53,375 bases of DNA from an uncultured Oscillospiraceae bacterium (GCA_944386985.1 CALXDD010000017.1:1-53375), one strand, 5' to 3'. Shown: positions 31,786 through 40,038, counted from the first letter of the stretch. The notes: a model not told the origin generated them from the sequence alone. Translations and numbers: made by a program.

Positions 31786-32658
31786 CTATTCCGCTTTTGC
31801 TAATTTTTCATTCCAGGGCCTGGTCACATACACCTGCCGGTACTCCCGCGCCAGCACCTGGGCAGCTCTCTGGGCAGCCTCCTCTTCAGCGAAAATGCCG
31901 AAAACTGTGGGGCCGCTGCCGGTCATGGCGGCGGTAAAGGCATCCAGCTCCAGCATCTGCCGCTTGATCTCCCACACCCGCTGGTACTTCCGGGGCAGCA
32001 CATCCTCAAAGACGTTGTAGACATACCGGCAGATTTCCTGCAGATCCCCCCGTTCGAGAGCGGAAAGCATCCCCGCCGTGTCCGGGTGGAATTTGAGCTT
32101 CTTCACCCGTACCAGGCCGAAGAGCTCCGGGGTAGAGATGGGAAAGTCCGGCTTGCAGAGCAAAATGGCGCAGTCAGGCAGTCCCGGCAGGTCCCGCAGG
32201 CGCTCCCCTTTCCCCTCCGCCAGGGCCGCGCCGCCCCGGACGCAGAAAGGCACGTCGCTGCCCACCAGGGCGGCGATCCGCTCCAGCTCCTCCCGACCCA
32301 TGTCCGGCCGGTACCGCCGCCGGAGCATCCGCAGCACAGCGGCGCCGTCGCTGCTGCCCCCCGCCATTCCGGCGCACACCGGCAGACGCTTGGCGATGGA
32401 GATGTCCAGCCCTGACAGATTGACTCCTGTCTCCCGGGCAAACACCTCCGCCGCTTTCACGGCAATGTTGCTGCTGTCGGTGGGCAGATAGGCCGCCTTT
32501 GTGTGAAGGGAAATTCCTTCACCGCTTTTCTCTTCCAGGGAAATATCGTCACATAGAGCCACATTTTGCATCACCATCCGCAGATCGTGGAACCCGTCCT
32601 CCCGCTTGCGGAGGATGTCCAAGGTCAGATTCAGCTTGGCGTAGGCCCGCTCCTCCAT
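31786..32658 (-). CDS. ispE: 4-diphosphocytidyl-2-C-methyl-D-erythritol kinase
   Basis: The 290-residue protein is a GHMP kinase of the non-mevalonate isoprenoid pathway, phosphorylating CDP-methylerythritol at the 2-hydroxyl. It begins EERAYAKLNLTLDILRKRED, holds the ATP loop LPVCAGMAGGSSDGAAVLR (about residues 91-109) and the C-terminal MTGSGPTVFGIF. ATG 32658 lies after GGGGGAACC; a much longer frame overlapping the next gene is not credible. It follows the zinc-ribbon gene by 16 bases. Confidence 0.96.
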   Translation of the reverse strand: MEERAYAKLNLTLDILRKREDGFHDLRMVMQNVALCDDISLEEKSGEGISLHTKAAYLPTDSSNIAVKAAEVFARETGVNLSGLDISIAKRLPVCAGMAGGSSDGAAVLRMLRRRYRPDMGREELERIAALVGSDVPFCVRGGAALAEGKGERLRDLPGLPDCAILLCKPDFPISTPELFGLVRVKKLKFHPDTAGMLSALERGDLQEICRYVYNVFEDVLPRKYQRVWEIKRQMLELDAFTAAMTGSGPTVFGIFAEEEAAQRAAQVLAREYRQVYVTRPWNEKLAKAE

Positions 32659-32674
32659 GGTTCCCCCTCCCGTC

Positions 32675-32914
32675 TCACAGGCGCTTGCCGCACTTGGGGC
32701 AGACGCCGCTGCGGTCAGTGCGCAGAAGGCTCTGGCCACAGTGAGGACAGCGGACATACCGGTAGCTCACCAGGGCGGCGGCAATCCAGAAGAGGAAGGC
32801 CAGCACCACCATGGCCCAACCGGCGGCCCCCGAAAACTCTGCCCGGAGAAACAGCATCAGAACTCCCAGCACCACCAGCACATAGTAGAAAAGCTTCGCT
32901 CGAATATAGTTCAT
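32675..32914 (-). CDS. Small membrane protein with zinc ribbon
   Basis: The 79-residue protein has two membrane helices (about 8-24 and 30-48) and a C-terminal zinc ribbon CPHCGQSLLRTDRSGVCPKCG. Such proteins are widespread in Firmicutes and of unknown function. It overlaps the queH stop by 4 bases, so it is co-translated within the queH-ispE operon. Confidence 0.82.
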   Translation of the reverse strand: MNYIRAKLFYYVLVVLGVLMLFLRAEFSGAAGWAMVVLAFLFWIAAALVSYRYVRCPHCGQSLLRTDRSGVCPKCGKRL

Positions 32915-33492
32915 CCTTCGCTCCTTATCCCGCCCTCACCGCAGGCGGCCCGGTCCCGCTGAATCTGCTTTTGGTACCGGTCCTCCTCGGAAAAGACGCA
33001 GCCGCAGTATTTTTGCATATAGAGGCCCAGAGCCCGGGCCTCCGCCTGGCCCTGTCGGAATCCCACGCTGAAATCCCGGTAGAGAAATTCCACCCCGTGG
33101 CGCTTGGCGGCGGCCTCCCCCGCCCTTCGGATCCCCTCGTGATCCTGGTAGGGACTTACCAGGAGGGTGGTACCGATATGGGTGAAGCCGTGCTCGGCGG
33201 CAAACCGGGCCGTCTCCTCCATCCGCACGGCGTAGCAGTAGCCGCAGCGGTGGTCAATATCCCCCGCCACCGCCTGTACAAAGGACCGAAGGCCGTACTC
33301 CTCCTTCACAAAGAGGGGAAGGTTCACCGTGGGGGCGTAAGCCAGCAGGGTGTCCCGCCGTGCCTTATACTCCTGGTAGGGGTGGATGTTGGGGTTATAC
33401 CAGAAACCGGTCGGTTCAATTCCCTCGGAGCGGAGGCTCTGGATACAGTAGACGCTGCAGGGGGCGCAGCAGATGTGCAGCAGCAGTTTCAC
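32911..33492 (-). CDS. queH: Epoxyqueuosine reductase QueH
   Basis: The 193-residue protein (DUF208) has the N-terminal HICCAPC cysteines, DHRCGYCYAVRM in the middle and KYCGCVFSEED near the end: the cysteines that bind a 4Fe-4S cluster and another metal in QueH. It converts epoxyqueuosine to queuosine in tRNA, replacing the unrelated QueG. No other queuosine gene is in the window, as is common for salvage-dependent gut bacteria. It begins the small group queH, zinc-ribbon gene, ispE after the acetyltransferase. Confidence 0.94.
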   Translation of the reverse strand: MKLLLHICCAPCSVYCIQSLRSEGIEPTGFWYNPNIHPYQEYKARRDTLLAYAPTVNLPLFVKEEYGLRSFVQAVAGDIDHRCGYCYAVRMEETARFAAEHGFTHIGTTLLVSPYQDHEGIRRAGEAAAKRHGVEFLYRDFSVGFRQGQAEARALGLYMQKYCGCVFSEEDRYQKQIQRDRAACGEGGIRSEG

Positions 33493-33495
33493 GAC

Positions 33496-34122
33496 TTATG
33501 CCTCCTCCGGGTCGTAATCCATCTTCATGCCCCGACGGTAGTACAAGCGTTCCTCCTCTGTGACCTCCCGCAGCACCCGGCAGGGACTACCCACCGCCAC
33601 CACATGGGCGGGAATGTCGTGGGTCACCACGCTGCCCGCGCCGATGACGCTGTCCTCCCCAATGGTAACACCGGGCAAGACGATGGAACCGCCGCCGATC
33701 CATACGCCCTTTCCCACCCGCACCGGCAGATTATACTGGACCTGGGCCCGCCGGAGGTCAGCGTGGACCGGATGGGTGGCGGTGCAGAGGATCACATTGG
33801 GCCCCATCATCACGTCGTCCCCCACATAGATCTCCCCATCGTCCACCAGCATTAAATTGTAGTTGGCATACACCCGATTGCCGAAGTGGACATACCGTCC
33901 GCCCCAGCTGGCACTGAAGGGCGTCTCAATATAGCAGCCCTCTCCCAGCTCCGCAAACATCCCCCGCAGCATAGCCAGCTTCTCCTCCTGGTGAGAGGGC
34001 GGCAGCCGGTTATAGGCAAATACCTTGTCCAAGTAAGGCAGCTGCTCCTCTACGATTCTTTTGTCACCGCAGGGGTAGGGTCCGCCGTTGCGGATGCGCT
34101 GAAAAAGTTCCTCCCGATCCAT
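33496..34122 (-). CDS. Sugar O-acetyltransferase (maltose/galactoside type)
   Basis: The 208-residue protein is a hexapeptide transacetylase with the maltose/nodulation O-acetyltransferase N-terminal domain (LPYLDKVFAYNRLPPS, then MLRGMFAELGEGCYIETPF) and the catalytic region TATHPVHADLRR with His in the coil loop. The end VVAVGSPCRVLREVTEEE is typical. ATG 34122 is favoured; ATG 34134 sits directly on AGAGG with no spacing. Substrates are glucosyl or galactosyl units in characterised relatives. It lies 3 bases before queH. Confidence 0.9.
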   Translation of the reverse strand: MDREELFQRIRNGGPYPCGDKRIVEEQLPYLDKVFAYNRLPPSHQEEKLAMLRGMFAELGEGCYIETPFSASWGGRYVHFGNRVYANYNLMLVDDGEIYVGDDVMMGPNVILCTATHPVHADLRRAQVQYNLPVRVGKGVWIGGGSIVLPGVTIGEDSVIGAGSVVTHDIPAHVVAVGSPCRVLREVTEEERLYYRRGMKMDYDPEEA

Positions 34123-34173
34123 ATGGGTCTTCATCCTCTCGTATTGGTTCACAAAAATTCGGCCGGCAGGAAG

Positions 34174-34208
34174 CAATACTCCCGTGGGTCCGGCCCACGG
34201 GAGTATTG
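34174..34208 (-). terminator. Long perfect hairpin after DUF1015 gene
   Basis: CAATACTCCCGTGGG and CCCACGGGAGTATTG form a perfect 15-bp stem with a five-base loop, 28 bases after the DUF1015 stop. It lacks a U tract on the minus strand, so it may stall or protect RNA rather than end transcription efficiently. Confidence 0.55.
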
Positions 34209-34236
34209 TAGCACAACCGATGTGTCTTTTCCAGCC

Positions 34237-35517
34237 TTACTTGATCTTCCGGCCCTCCACATAGTACCGCTTGTCCTCGGCATGGCCCATGGAGAAGGTC
34301 TTCCGGGGCAGCACGCCGTCGGCCATGACGGTCTTGAACAGCTGGTCCTTGCCCATGGCGGGGAGGAGGAAGCCCATGTTGCCCGGCTTGCTGCCCAGCT
34401 CCTTGGTGACCTCGTCGCCGTGGATGTAGTCCACCTCGCCGCCGTGGTCCTTGAGGTAGCCGTCCAGGAAGCTCTGGAGGGTGCCCACCGCCAGCTGGAC
34501 CTTGGGATCGGGGACAGTGATAAAGCCGTCGTGGCCCTCCCATACCACCTCGATGGTGTGGCCCTCGCCCTTGCCCTCGTAGGCATTGGGGTAGGCGGCC
34601 TTGAACGCGTCCATAAAGCCCTCCGGCTTTACACCGAAGACCACACGGTGGATCGCCTCGAACTGGAGGGCATCATCGTGGAGGTTCACAATCTCCGCAA
34701 GGGCGTACCGGGCGGGCAGATCCGCCCACTGGTCCTCTGGAGTCACCTTCTTGAGATTCTCATAGCAGGTCTTGGCAGTGGCCAGGGAATGGTTGCCGTC
34801 ACCCACGGCGAAGAGCAGGGGCGCCACGCCGGTGAGGCCGTACTTCTCCTCCATGGCCTGGGGGCTGGCCAAAGCCTCCAGAGCGTCGGCCAGAGCATCC
34901 ATCTGGGCGTCAGTGAGCTTCCAGCCCTTCAGGTGGCCGCCCTTCATCATCAGCTCGAAGTCGTATACCTTCTCCATAGAGGCGGAAGCGGCGGTAATGG
35001 GCTCGATGCAGGTGCCCTTGGGATCATCGATGAGGACCATCACATGGGGCAGCTCAATGGGGGCGTCCTTCCGCACACGGACGCGGGGCGGAATGCGCTC
35101 TAAGACCGTGCCCTCGGTGGCCCGGATCAGAGAGCCGGAGCCGGGGGTGTAGTCGTACTGCTCCAAATCCACCGCCATCACCAGGCCGTGGCGGATGGTA
35201 CCGTCGGACTGGCTGCGTTCGATGTAGATGACACTGTCGCCGTATGTCTTGAAGATATCCCGGGCCATATAGTCCGCCATGGCGGCGTTGATGGCGGAGA
35301 TATGCTCCTCCACATCGGCGTCATTGAGCTTGGACTCCGGCAGAATCAGCCGCAGGGTGGAGGGCGCATCGCCTACAATGCGCTCCACCTCCTCCCAGTA
35401 CTCCGGCTGGGAGGTGAACTGGTCACAGGCGACCACGGCCCACTTGGTCATGTCACAATCCCGGGGCAGCAGGATGTCGGCGGGCTTACAGCCCAATTTC
35501 TGGTACTTGGGATTCAT
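34237..35517 (-). CDS. DUF1015 family protein
   Basis: The 426-residue protein starts NPKYQKLGCKPADILLPRD and holds the conserved VGDGNHSLATAK motif (about residues 255-266), plus YTPGSGSLIRATEGTVLERIPPR. DUF1015 proteins often sit next to serine or glycolysis-related genes; structure and activity are not established to my knowledge. ATG 35517 follows GGAGGAAAACGAT; a longer frame at 35532 is less likely. It lies 30 bases after apgM and is probably on its transcript. Confidence 0.93.
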   Translation of the reverse strand: MNPKYQKLGCKPADILLPRDCDMTKWAVVACDQFTSQPEYWEEVERIVGDAPSTLRLILPESKLNDADVEEHISAINAAMADYMARDIFKTYGDSVIYIERSQSDGTIRHGLVMAVDLEQYDYTPGSGSLIRATEGTVLERIPPRVRVRKDAPIELPHVMVLIDDPKGTCIEPITAASASMEKVYDFELMMKGGHLKGWKLTDAQMDALADALEALASPQAMEEKYGLTGVAPLLFAVGDGNHSLATAKTCYENLKKVTPEDQWADLPARYALAEIVNLHDDALQFEAIHRVVFGVKPEGFMDAFKAAYPNAYEGKGEGHTIEVVWEGHDGFITVPDPKVQLAVGTLQSFLDGYLKDHGGEVDYIHGDEVTKELGSKPGNMGFLLPAMGKDQLFKTVMADGVLPRKTFSMGHAEDKRYYVEGRKIK

Positions 35518-35547
35518 ATCGTTTTCCTCCAAAATTTATTGTCCAAT

Positions 35548-36780
35548 CTACTGCTTTTGAAACAGCAGATTCAGCAATTTCGATCCGTCCTCCAACAGCG
35601 GCTCCGCATCTCCAGCCGCCTCATCGTAGACGCCGCCGCGGCCGGTGGGGGCGGTACTGTCGTAGAGGAGGTAGGGCACCGGGTCGCCGTCGTGGCCCCG
35701 GGTGGCGGTGAGCGTCTTGTGATCGCTGAGGAGCAGGACGCGGAAGTCCTCCCCCGCCGCCCGCAGCCGCTGGAGCAGCGGCGACACCAGGCGGCTGTCC
35801 AGCCACTCAATGGCCTGGATTTTGCCGGGGAGATCGCCGTTGTGGGTACACTCGTCAGGGGCCTCCAGGTGGAGACAGACAAAGTCGTACTCCTGAAGCT
35901 TCTGCCATGTGGCCTCCAGCTTGCCCTCAAAATTGGTATCCAACTCGCCGGTGGCGCCCTCCACCTCCACCATCTCAAGGCCCCGCAGGACCCCGATGCC
36001 GTGACAGAGCGGCACAGCGCTGATCACTGCGCCGCCGCAGCCGTACTGCTCGCAAAAGGAGGGCAGCTGCACCGCCGTACCCTCGGCCCAGAACCAGATG
36101 CCATTGGCAGGCATTTTCCCCGCCGCCCGGCGCTTCTCCGTCACCGGGTGGTGATCCAGAATCTCGTGGGCCAAACGCATGAGGCCGGCAAAGACCTCCG
36201 CCCGGTCATTGCCGCTGGGGAACAGGGGCCCGCAGGACTGTCCCAGGTGGTCGTGGGGCGGAATGAAGGTGATGCCGGAGATGTCGCTCTTGTGCTGTAC
36301 GGCGATCTGACGGAAGGCCGGGAAGGTGTGGATCTCCATCCGAGCCTCCTCCAGGGCCTTGGCAAACCGTGGATCGCGGAGCAGCACGCCCATCGTTTCC
36401 AGAGCGGCGTCTCCCTCAATGGAACCGGCGCTGTGGGAGAGGATCTTCTTCTCCTCAAGGGGCATATCCCCATCCTCCAAAGTCACCAGATTGCAGCGGA
36501 AGGCGGCGTCCCCCTCCACCAGAGTGATGCCGGAGGCGGCAGCCTCCATGGGGGAGCGGCCGGTGAAGTATACGCTGGGGTTGCAGCCAAAGATGGAGAG
36601 AATCGCCGTTTCACTACCGGCGGGCAGCCCCGGAGGGACATTCCGCACCCGGCCCACCACGCCGTCGGCAGCCAGAGCGTCAATGGCAGGGATGTTGGCA
36701 ACCTGCAGGGGCGTCTTGCCCCCCAGCTCCGGCACAGGGTTGTCGGCCATGCCGTCGCCGATCACTAATAGGTATTTCAT
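35548..36780 (-). CDS. apgM: Cofactor-independent phosphoglycerate mutase, ApgM type
   Basis: The 410-residue protein is an alkaline-phosphatase-fold phosphoglycerate mutase of the archaeal-type branch. N-terminal MKYLLVIGDGMADNPVPELGGKTPL supplies metal ligands, SETAILSIFGCNP contains the expected nucleophile serine, and C-terminal LLLSDHKTLTATRGHDGDPVPY holds further metal ligands. It interconverts 3- and 2-phosphoglycerate or acts as a phosphonopyruvate/phosphoserine-type relative. GGGAGAAATTCC precedes ATG. It heads an operon with DUF1015. Confidence 0.93.
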   Translation of the reverse strand: MKYLLVIGDGMADNPVPELGGKTPLQVANIPAIDALAADGVVGRVRNVPPGLPAGSETAILSIFGCNPSVYFTGRSPMEAAASGITLVEGDAAFRCNLVTLEDGDMPLEEKKILSHSAGSIEGDAALETMGVLLRDPRFAKALEEARMEIHTFPAFRQIAVQHKSDISGITFIPPHDHLGQSCGPLFPSGNDRAEVFAGLMRLAHEILDHHPVTEKRRAAGKMPANGIWFWAEGTAVQLPSFCEQYGCGGAVISAVPLCHGIGVLRGLEMVEVEGATGELDTNFEGKLEATWQKLQEYDFVCLHLEAPDECTHNGDLPGKIQAIEWLDSRLVSPLLQRLRAAGEDFRVLLLSDHKTLTATRGHDGDPVPYLLYDSTAPTGRGGVYDEAAGDAEPLLEDGSKLLNLLFQKQ

Positions 36781-36815
36781 GGAATTTCTCCCAATCGCAT
36801 TGTAGAGTCCTTTAC

Positions 36816-36844
36816 AGTATAGCGAAAACTTTCCTTCTTTTCAA
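36816..36844 (-). promoter_or_regulatory. Promoter of apgM-DUF1015
   Basis: TTGAAA and TATACT on the minus strand are 17 bases apart, with a leader of about 28 bases. Confidence 0.65.
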
Positions 36845-36864
36845 TGGTGAATCAATGGCGAATC
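36843..36864. repeat. 11-bp tandem repeat next to the apgM -35 element
   Basis: AATGGTGAATC is directly followed by AATGGCGAATC (10 of 11 identical). Its position upstream of the apgM -35 element on the same helical face would suit a regulator site; no regulator is identified. Confidence 0.45.
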
Positions 36865-36988
36865 AAAAATTCCTGGAAATTTTCTTGTGGGGCCTGAAAA
36901 TTATTTAGTTCTCCTTCCGCAGGCATAAGGCAGCGAGAGCTGGACAGACTATGGGAGAATCCAACATGGATATGGAGGTTGAGACAAC

Positions 36989-37201
36989 ATGATCGCAGAT
37001 AAAATCGCACTGATCCTGGTCATCATCGGCGCGCTGAACTGGGGCGCTATCGGTCTCTTTGGATTCGATCTGGTGGCCTTCATCGGCGGCGGCCAGATGG
37101 CAATGGTCAGCCGGGTGATCTACACGCTGGTGGGCCTTGCGGGCCTGTGGTGCATTACCCTTCTGTTTCGGGACCGCTCCGCCGGCGAACACGCCAGCTG
37201 A
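36989..37201 (+). CDS. DUF378 family small membrane protein
   Basis: The 70-residue protein has two membrane helices (about 6-30 and 40-60) and the family motif IGALNWGAIGLFGFDLVAFI. Function is unknown. GGAGG stands about 10 bases before ATG. It ends 95 bases before the carbonic anhydrase gene on the same strand. Confidence 0.93.
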   Translation: MIADKIALILVIIGALNWGAIGLFGFDLVAFIGGGQMAMVSRVIYTLVGLAGLWCITLLFRDRSAGEHAS

Positions 37202-37296
37202 CAGCGCCGGGGAGACGGATGACGCTCCGTCTCCCCGAGACTGTACATCCCTTCCCTGCCGTGGTATACTGGGAAAAACGACAGGAGGTTTCCCCT

Positions 37297-37788
37297 ATGG
37301 ATTTGAAAGAACGCTTTGTCACCACGGAGGATGTGGTAATTCTCCCCGGCGCCATGGTCAACGGCGATGTGACCTTGGGCCGGGGCTGTTCAGTATGGTT
37401 CAACGCGGTGATTCGGGGGGACGTGTCCCCCATCCGCATCGGCGAGGACACCAATATCCAGGACAACGCCGTCCTCCACACCTCCTTTGACCTTCCCCTC
37501 ACGCTGGGCAGGGGCGTCACCGTGGGGCACGGGGCCATCCTCCACAGCTGCACCGTGGAGGACAACGTGCTCATCGGCATGGGGGCCATCATTCTGGACG
37601 GCGCGGTGATCGGCCGGAACTCCATTGTGGGGGCCGGGGCGCTGGTGACCAAGAACACCCAGGTACCCCCCGGGTCCATGGTGCTGGGAAGCCCCGCCAA
37701 GGTGAAGCGTGCTCTGACAGGCGAGGAGATCGCCGCCATTCGGGAGAACGCCCAGGTGTACCTCCGGGAGAAGGAGCGGTACCGGTAG
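37297..37788 (+). CDS. Gamma carbonic anhydrase family protein
   Basis: The 163-residue protein is a left-handed beta helix of the gamma-CA/YrdA group. The metal ligands are visible as His in VLHTSFDLP, and the pair in VTVGHGAILHSC. The catalytic acidic loop of archaeal Cam is absent, as in most YrdA/CaiE-like proteins, so activity is uncertain. AGGAGG is 8 bases before ATG; a longer frame at 37147 overlaps DUF378 and is not used. Confidence 0.93.
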   Translation: MDLKERFVTTEDVVILPGAMVNGDVTLGRGCSVWFNAVIRGDVSPIRIGEDTNIQDNAVLHTSFDLPLTLGRGVTVGHGAILHSCTVEDNVLIGMGAIILDGAVIGRNSIVGAGALVTKNTQVPPGSMVLGSPAKVKRALTGEEIAAIRENAQVYLREKERYR

Positions 37789-37853
37789 TCTCTCCCCTTC
37801 CGCCAGAACCATACAGCAGCCAATTTCCGCCATCGAACGATTCTGACTTCCAA

Positions 37854-37893
37854 AAAATGCCGGTGCAGAAGGTCCCTTCTGCACCGGCATTTT
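37854..37893. terminator. Bidirectional terminator between carbonic anhydrase and stalk-protein genes
   Basis: AAAATGCCGGTGCAGAAGG pairs perfectly with CCTTCTGCACCGGCATTTT. It stands between convergent genes and has A and T runs on both sides, so it can stop both. Confidence 0.9.
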
Positions 37894-37907
37894 CATTGTG
37901 CTTTTGC

Positions 37908-38738
37908 TCAGATTTCTGCTTCCATGACGCTGCCTTCAAAGGTGAGGCTTCCCTCTCCGCAGAGAAGGTCAAACAGGGCCGCAGGTACATAGAGCCGCCC
38001 GCCGATCATCTTCGGTGCGGCTCCCAGACTGACGGGGGCGGACATGCCAACGGCGGTGCTGCTGGCATACCAGTAGCTGTCCACACCGGGGTACACCGTA
38101 GTATGGATAACGCCGTTGTCCAGCGTCCAGCTGTCCTCTCCTTCCGTCTTCTCCACCTGGAAGGAGAAAACTCCCGCCACCGTCTCCAGAGGCACCATCT
38201 TCTGTTCCCCCTCCTCATACACCCGGAAGGGAATCAGATTGATGGGAGTACCGTTCACCCGGGTCTCCGTGATCTCCTGGGGCAGATCATAGCTGCGGGT
38301 AAAAGTGAGGGTCTCCCCCTCCACCACCGCGCCGTCCTCGCCGTACATCATGCCAAACAAGGACAGCGGCACATAGGTCTGGTTTTCCCGGATCTCCGGT
38401 ACAGCCCCCAGCTCCACAGGCGAGGACATACCAATGGCGACGCTGCTGGCATACCAGTAGAGATCCGTTCCGATGGTGATGGTAGTATGGAGCACTCCGT
38501 CGTCCATGGAGATTGCACGGTTCTCACCGTCCCAGGTCACCGTGAAGCCCAAAGCTTCCGCTACCTGGCGCACCGGCACCATGGTGCAGTCACCGCTGAC
38601 GTAGGTCTCTACCGCCCCAAGCCCCAGGTCCGTCCCGTTCAGCTGCCCGCCGGTGATCGCCGGGGCGGCCAGCGCCGTGCTCCAGGAGACCGCTGCGGTC
38701 AGCACCGCTGCTGCTGCGATTTGTGCCATACGTTTCAT
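37908..38738 (-). CDS. Secreted stalk-domain (copper amine oxidase N-like) protein
   Basis: The 276-residue protein has a signal peptide (MKRMAQIAAAAVLTAAVSWS, cleavage near ALAAP) and several copper-amine-oxidase-N-like stalk units: MVPVRQVAEALGFTVTWDGENRAI, DQTYVPLSLFG-like NQTYVPLSLFGMM, KMVPLETVAGVF, and RLYVPAALFDLL. Two tandem halves both contain YWYASS and V/G-MS-PV motifs, indicating internal duplication. It is probably a wall or surface protein. It follows the anti-sigma gene by 39 bases and is likely part of the ECF-controlled operon. Confidence 0.85.
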   Translation of the reverse strand: MKRMAQIAAAAVLTAAVSWSTALAAPAITGGQLNGTDLGLGAVETYVSGDCTMVPVRQVAEALGFTVTWDGENRAISMDDGVLHTTITIGTDLYWYASSVAIGMSSPVELGAVPEIRENQTYVPLSLFGMMYGEDGAVVEGETLTFTRSYDLPQEITETRVNGTPINLIPFRVYEEGEQKMVPLETVAGVFSFQVEKTEGEDSWTLDNGVIHTTVYPGVDSYWYASSTAVGMSAPVSLGAAPKMIGGRLYVPAALFDLLCGEGSLTFEGSVMEAEI

Positions 38739-38777
38739 TGCAATTTCTTCCTTTCTATCCTGTGATGATCTGTTATC

Positions 38778-39362
38778 CTACTGAATGGACGCGATAAGGG
38801 CGGACAACGTCTCCGCCGTCTGTCCGGGCTGCGCCAGCAGCGCACAGTGAAGCTCTCCGGCGGTCCAGGTAGCTGTTACCCACCCCTCGCCGTCGCCCAG
38901 CAGTGTTACGGTACTGCCGCCCGCCTGGATCTCCATCGTCTGGCTGTGCTGGGCGTAGTCGCCGCTGACGTCATCCGGCCCCGCAGAGACCCGGTAGACA
39001 ATACTCCCCGTCCCGTCGCTCCAGCAGATCTCGGCGATCTGTCGGCTGATGCTGGAAAGATACTCCAGGTCATAGTCCTCCGGCAGCCAGTCGGGCAGGG
39101 GGACTGAAAATCCCATCGCCTGGGACAGCTCTTCCGCCGTCTCCCATCTCTCGACGGGATTGACGACCTGCACGCCGTCATCGTCCGGCGGCAACACGTC
39201 CGGGCGGGTCAGGCCGGCATACAGCGCTGCCGCCAGACAGAGGCAGGCTGCCGCGGAAAGCAGAAGCTTGCGCCAAGGAACGGGCCGGCGGACATGGGCC
39301 GCCTCCTCGATCCAGCCGTCGTCCACCTGGCCCAGAAGCCGAAACAGTTGTTCTCCGTTCAA
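38778..39362 (-). CDS. DUF4367-type membrane anti-sigma factor
   Basis: The 194-residue protein has a cytoplasmic N-terminus of about 30 residues, one membrane helix (LLLSAAACLCLAAALYAGL), and an extracellular part with ELSQAMGFSVPLPDWLPEDY typical of DUF4367 sensors. It overlaps the ECF sigma gene by 4 bases, the usual arrangement of sigma with its anti-sigma. The signal is unknown. The N-terminal domain lacks an obvious zinc-finger motif, so it is probably a ZAS-independent anti-sigma. Confidence 0.83.
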   Translation of the reverse strand: MNGEQLFRLLGQVDDGWIEEAAHVRRPVPWRKLLLSAAACLCLAAALYAGLTRPDVLPPDDDGVQVVNPVERWETAEELSQAMGFSVPLPDWLPEDYDLEYLSSISRQIAEICWSDGTGSIVYRVSAGPDDVSGDYAQHSQTMEIQAGGSTVTLLGDGEGWVTATWTAGELHCALLAQPGQTAETLSALIASIQ

Positions 39363-39919
39363 ATCAGAATTCCCTCCTCCCTGAGAAAGTCCCGAAGCTG
39401 GCTGCGCAGGCGGAACAGGGCGGATTTCACCTGACCCTGGCTTCGTCCCGCTCTGCGCCCCAGCTCCTCGATAGAGTCACCGAAGTAGTAGCGCCGGAGA
39501 AAGAGCACCCGCTTCTCCCGGGGCAGCGCCCCCAGAAAGCGTTGGATGGCCTCCAGGGTCTGGCGTTTCTCCAACGTCTGCTCCACCCCCGCCTCGCCGC
39601 TGACGCACTCCTCCAGCTCAGAAAACAGCACCGGCAGCTCTCCGCCGCCCCGCTTCTCCGCTGTCCGCGCCCGCCACCGGTCCAGGGCAAGGTTCCGTGT
39701 CAGCTTCCCCAGCCACACCCCCAGCCTGGATGGCCGTTGGGGCGGAATGGCGTTCCAGGCGTGGAGCCAGGTGTCGCTGACACACTCCTCCGTGTCCTCC
39801 CGGTCCGCCAGGATATTCATGGCAATATGGGAGCAGTAGGGGCTGTATTTCTGGTCCGTCTCCCGGATGGCCTCCTCTCTGCGCTGCCAGTACAGCGCCA
39901 GAATGTCCCGGTCCTCCAA
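39359..39919 (-). CDS. ECF-type RNA polymerase sigma factor
   Basis: The 186-residue protein has region 2 (YCSHIAMNILADREDTEECV, then SDTWLHAWNAIPP and LTRNLALDRWRAR) and region 4 (LPREKRVLFLRRYYFGDSIE, then LGRRAGRSQGQVKSALFRLR). GAAAGGAGGAAG precedes ATG. It is followed by a membrane anti-sigma and a surface protein, and preceded by an ECF-type promoter, so it should regulate itself. Confidence 0.95.
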   Translation of the reverse strand: MEDRDILALYWQRREEAIRETDQKYSPYCSHIAMNILADREDTEECVSDTWLHAWNAIPPQRPSRLGVWLGKLTRNLALDRWRARTAEKRGGGELPVLFSELEECVSGEAGVEQTLEKRQTLEAIQRFLGALPREKRVLFLRRYYFGDSIEELGRRAGRSQGQVKSALFRLRSQLRDFLREEGILI

Positions 39920-39955
39920 CGCTCTTCCTCCTTTCGAAAGCCGCTTTCACCCATC

Positions 39956-39983
39956 TAAACGGAAAAACAGGCCGGAGGTTTCA
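39956..39983 (-). promoter_or_regulatory. ECF-type promoter, probably autoregulatory
   Basis: TGAAAC and CGTTTA are 16 bases apart on the minus strand, the spacing and sequence style of ECF promoters, 36 bases before the sigma-factor ATG. It lies just beyond the terminator of the DUF1858 gene, which isolates the operon. Confidence 0.6.
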
Positions 39984-40002
39984 TTCCCTCCGGAAATTTT
40001 TC

Positions 40003-40038
40003 AAAAAAACTGCCGCCGCGGAAGTTTTCCGCGGCGGC
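40003..40038 (-). terminator. Terminator of the DUF1858 gene
   Basis: GCCGCCGCGGAA and TTCCGCGGCGGC form a 12-bp stem with a three- to four-base loop, followed by AGTTTTTTT on the minus strand. Confidence 0.92.

Noticed and set aside
37147-37296. N-terminal extension of the carbonic anhydrase
   Set aside because: It overlaps the DUF378 gene in another frame, and AGGAGG directly precedes ATG 37297.
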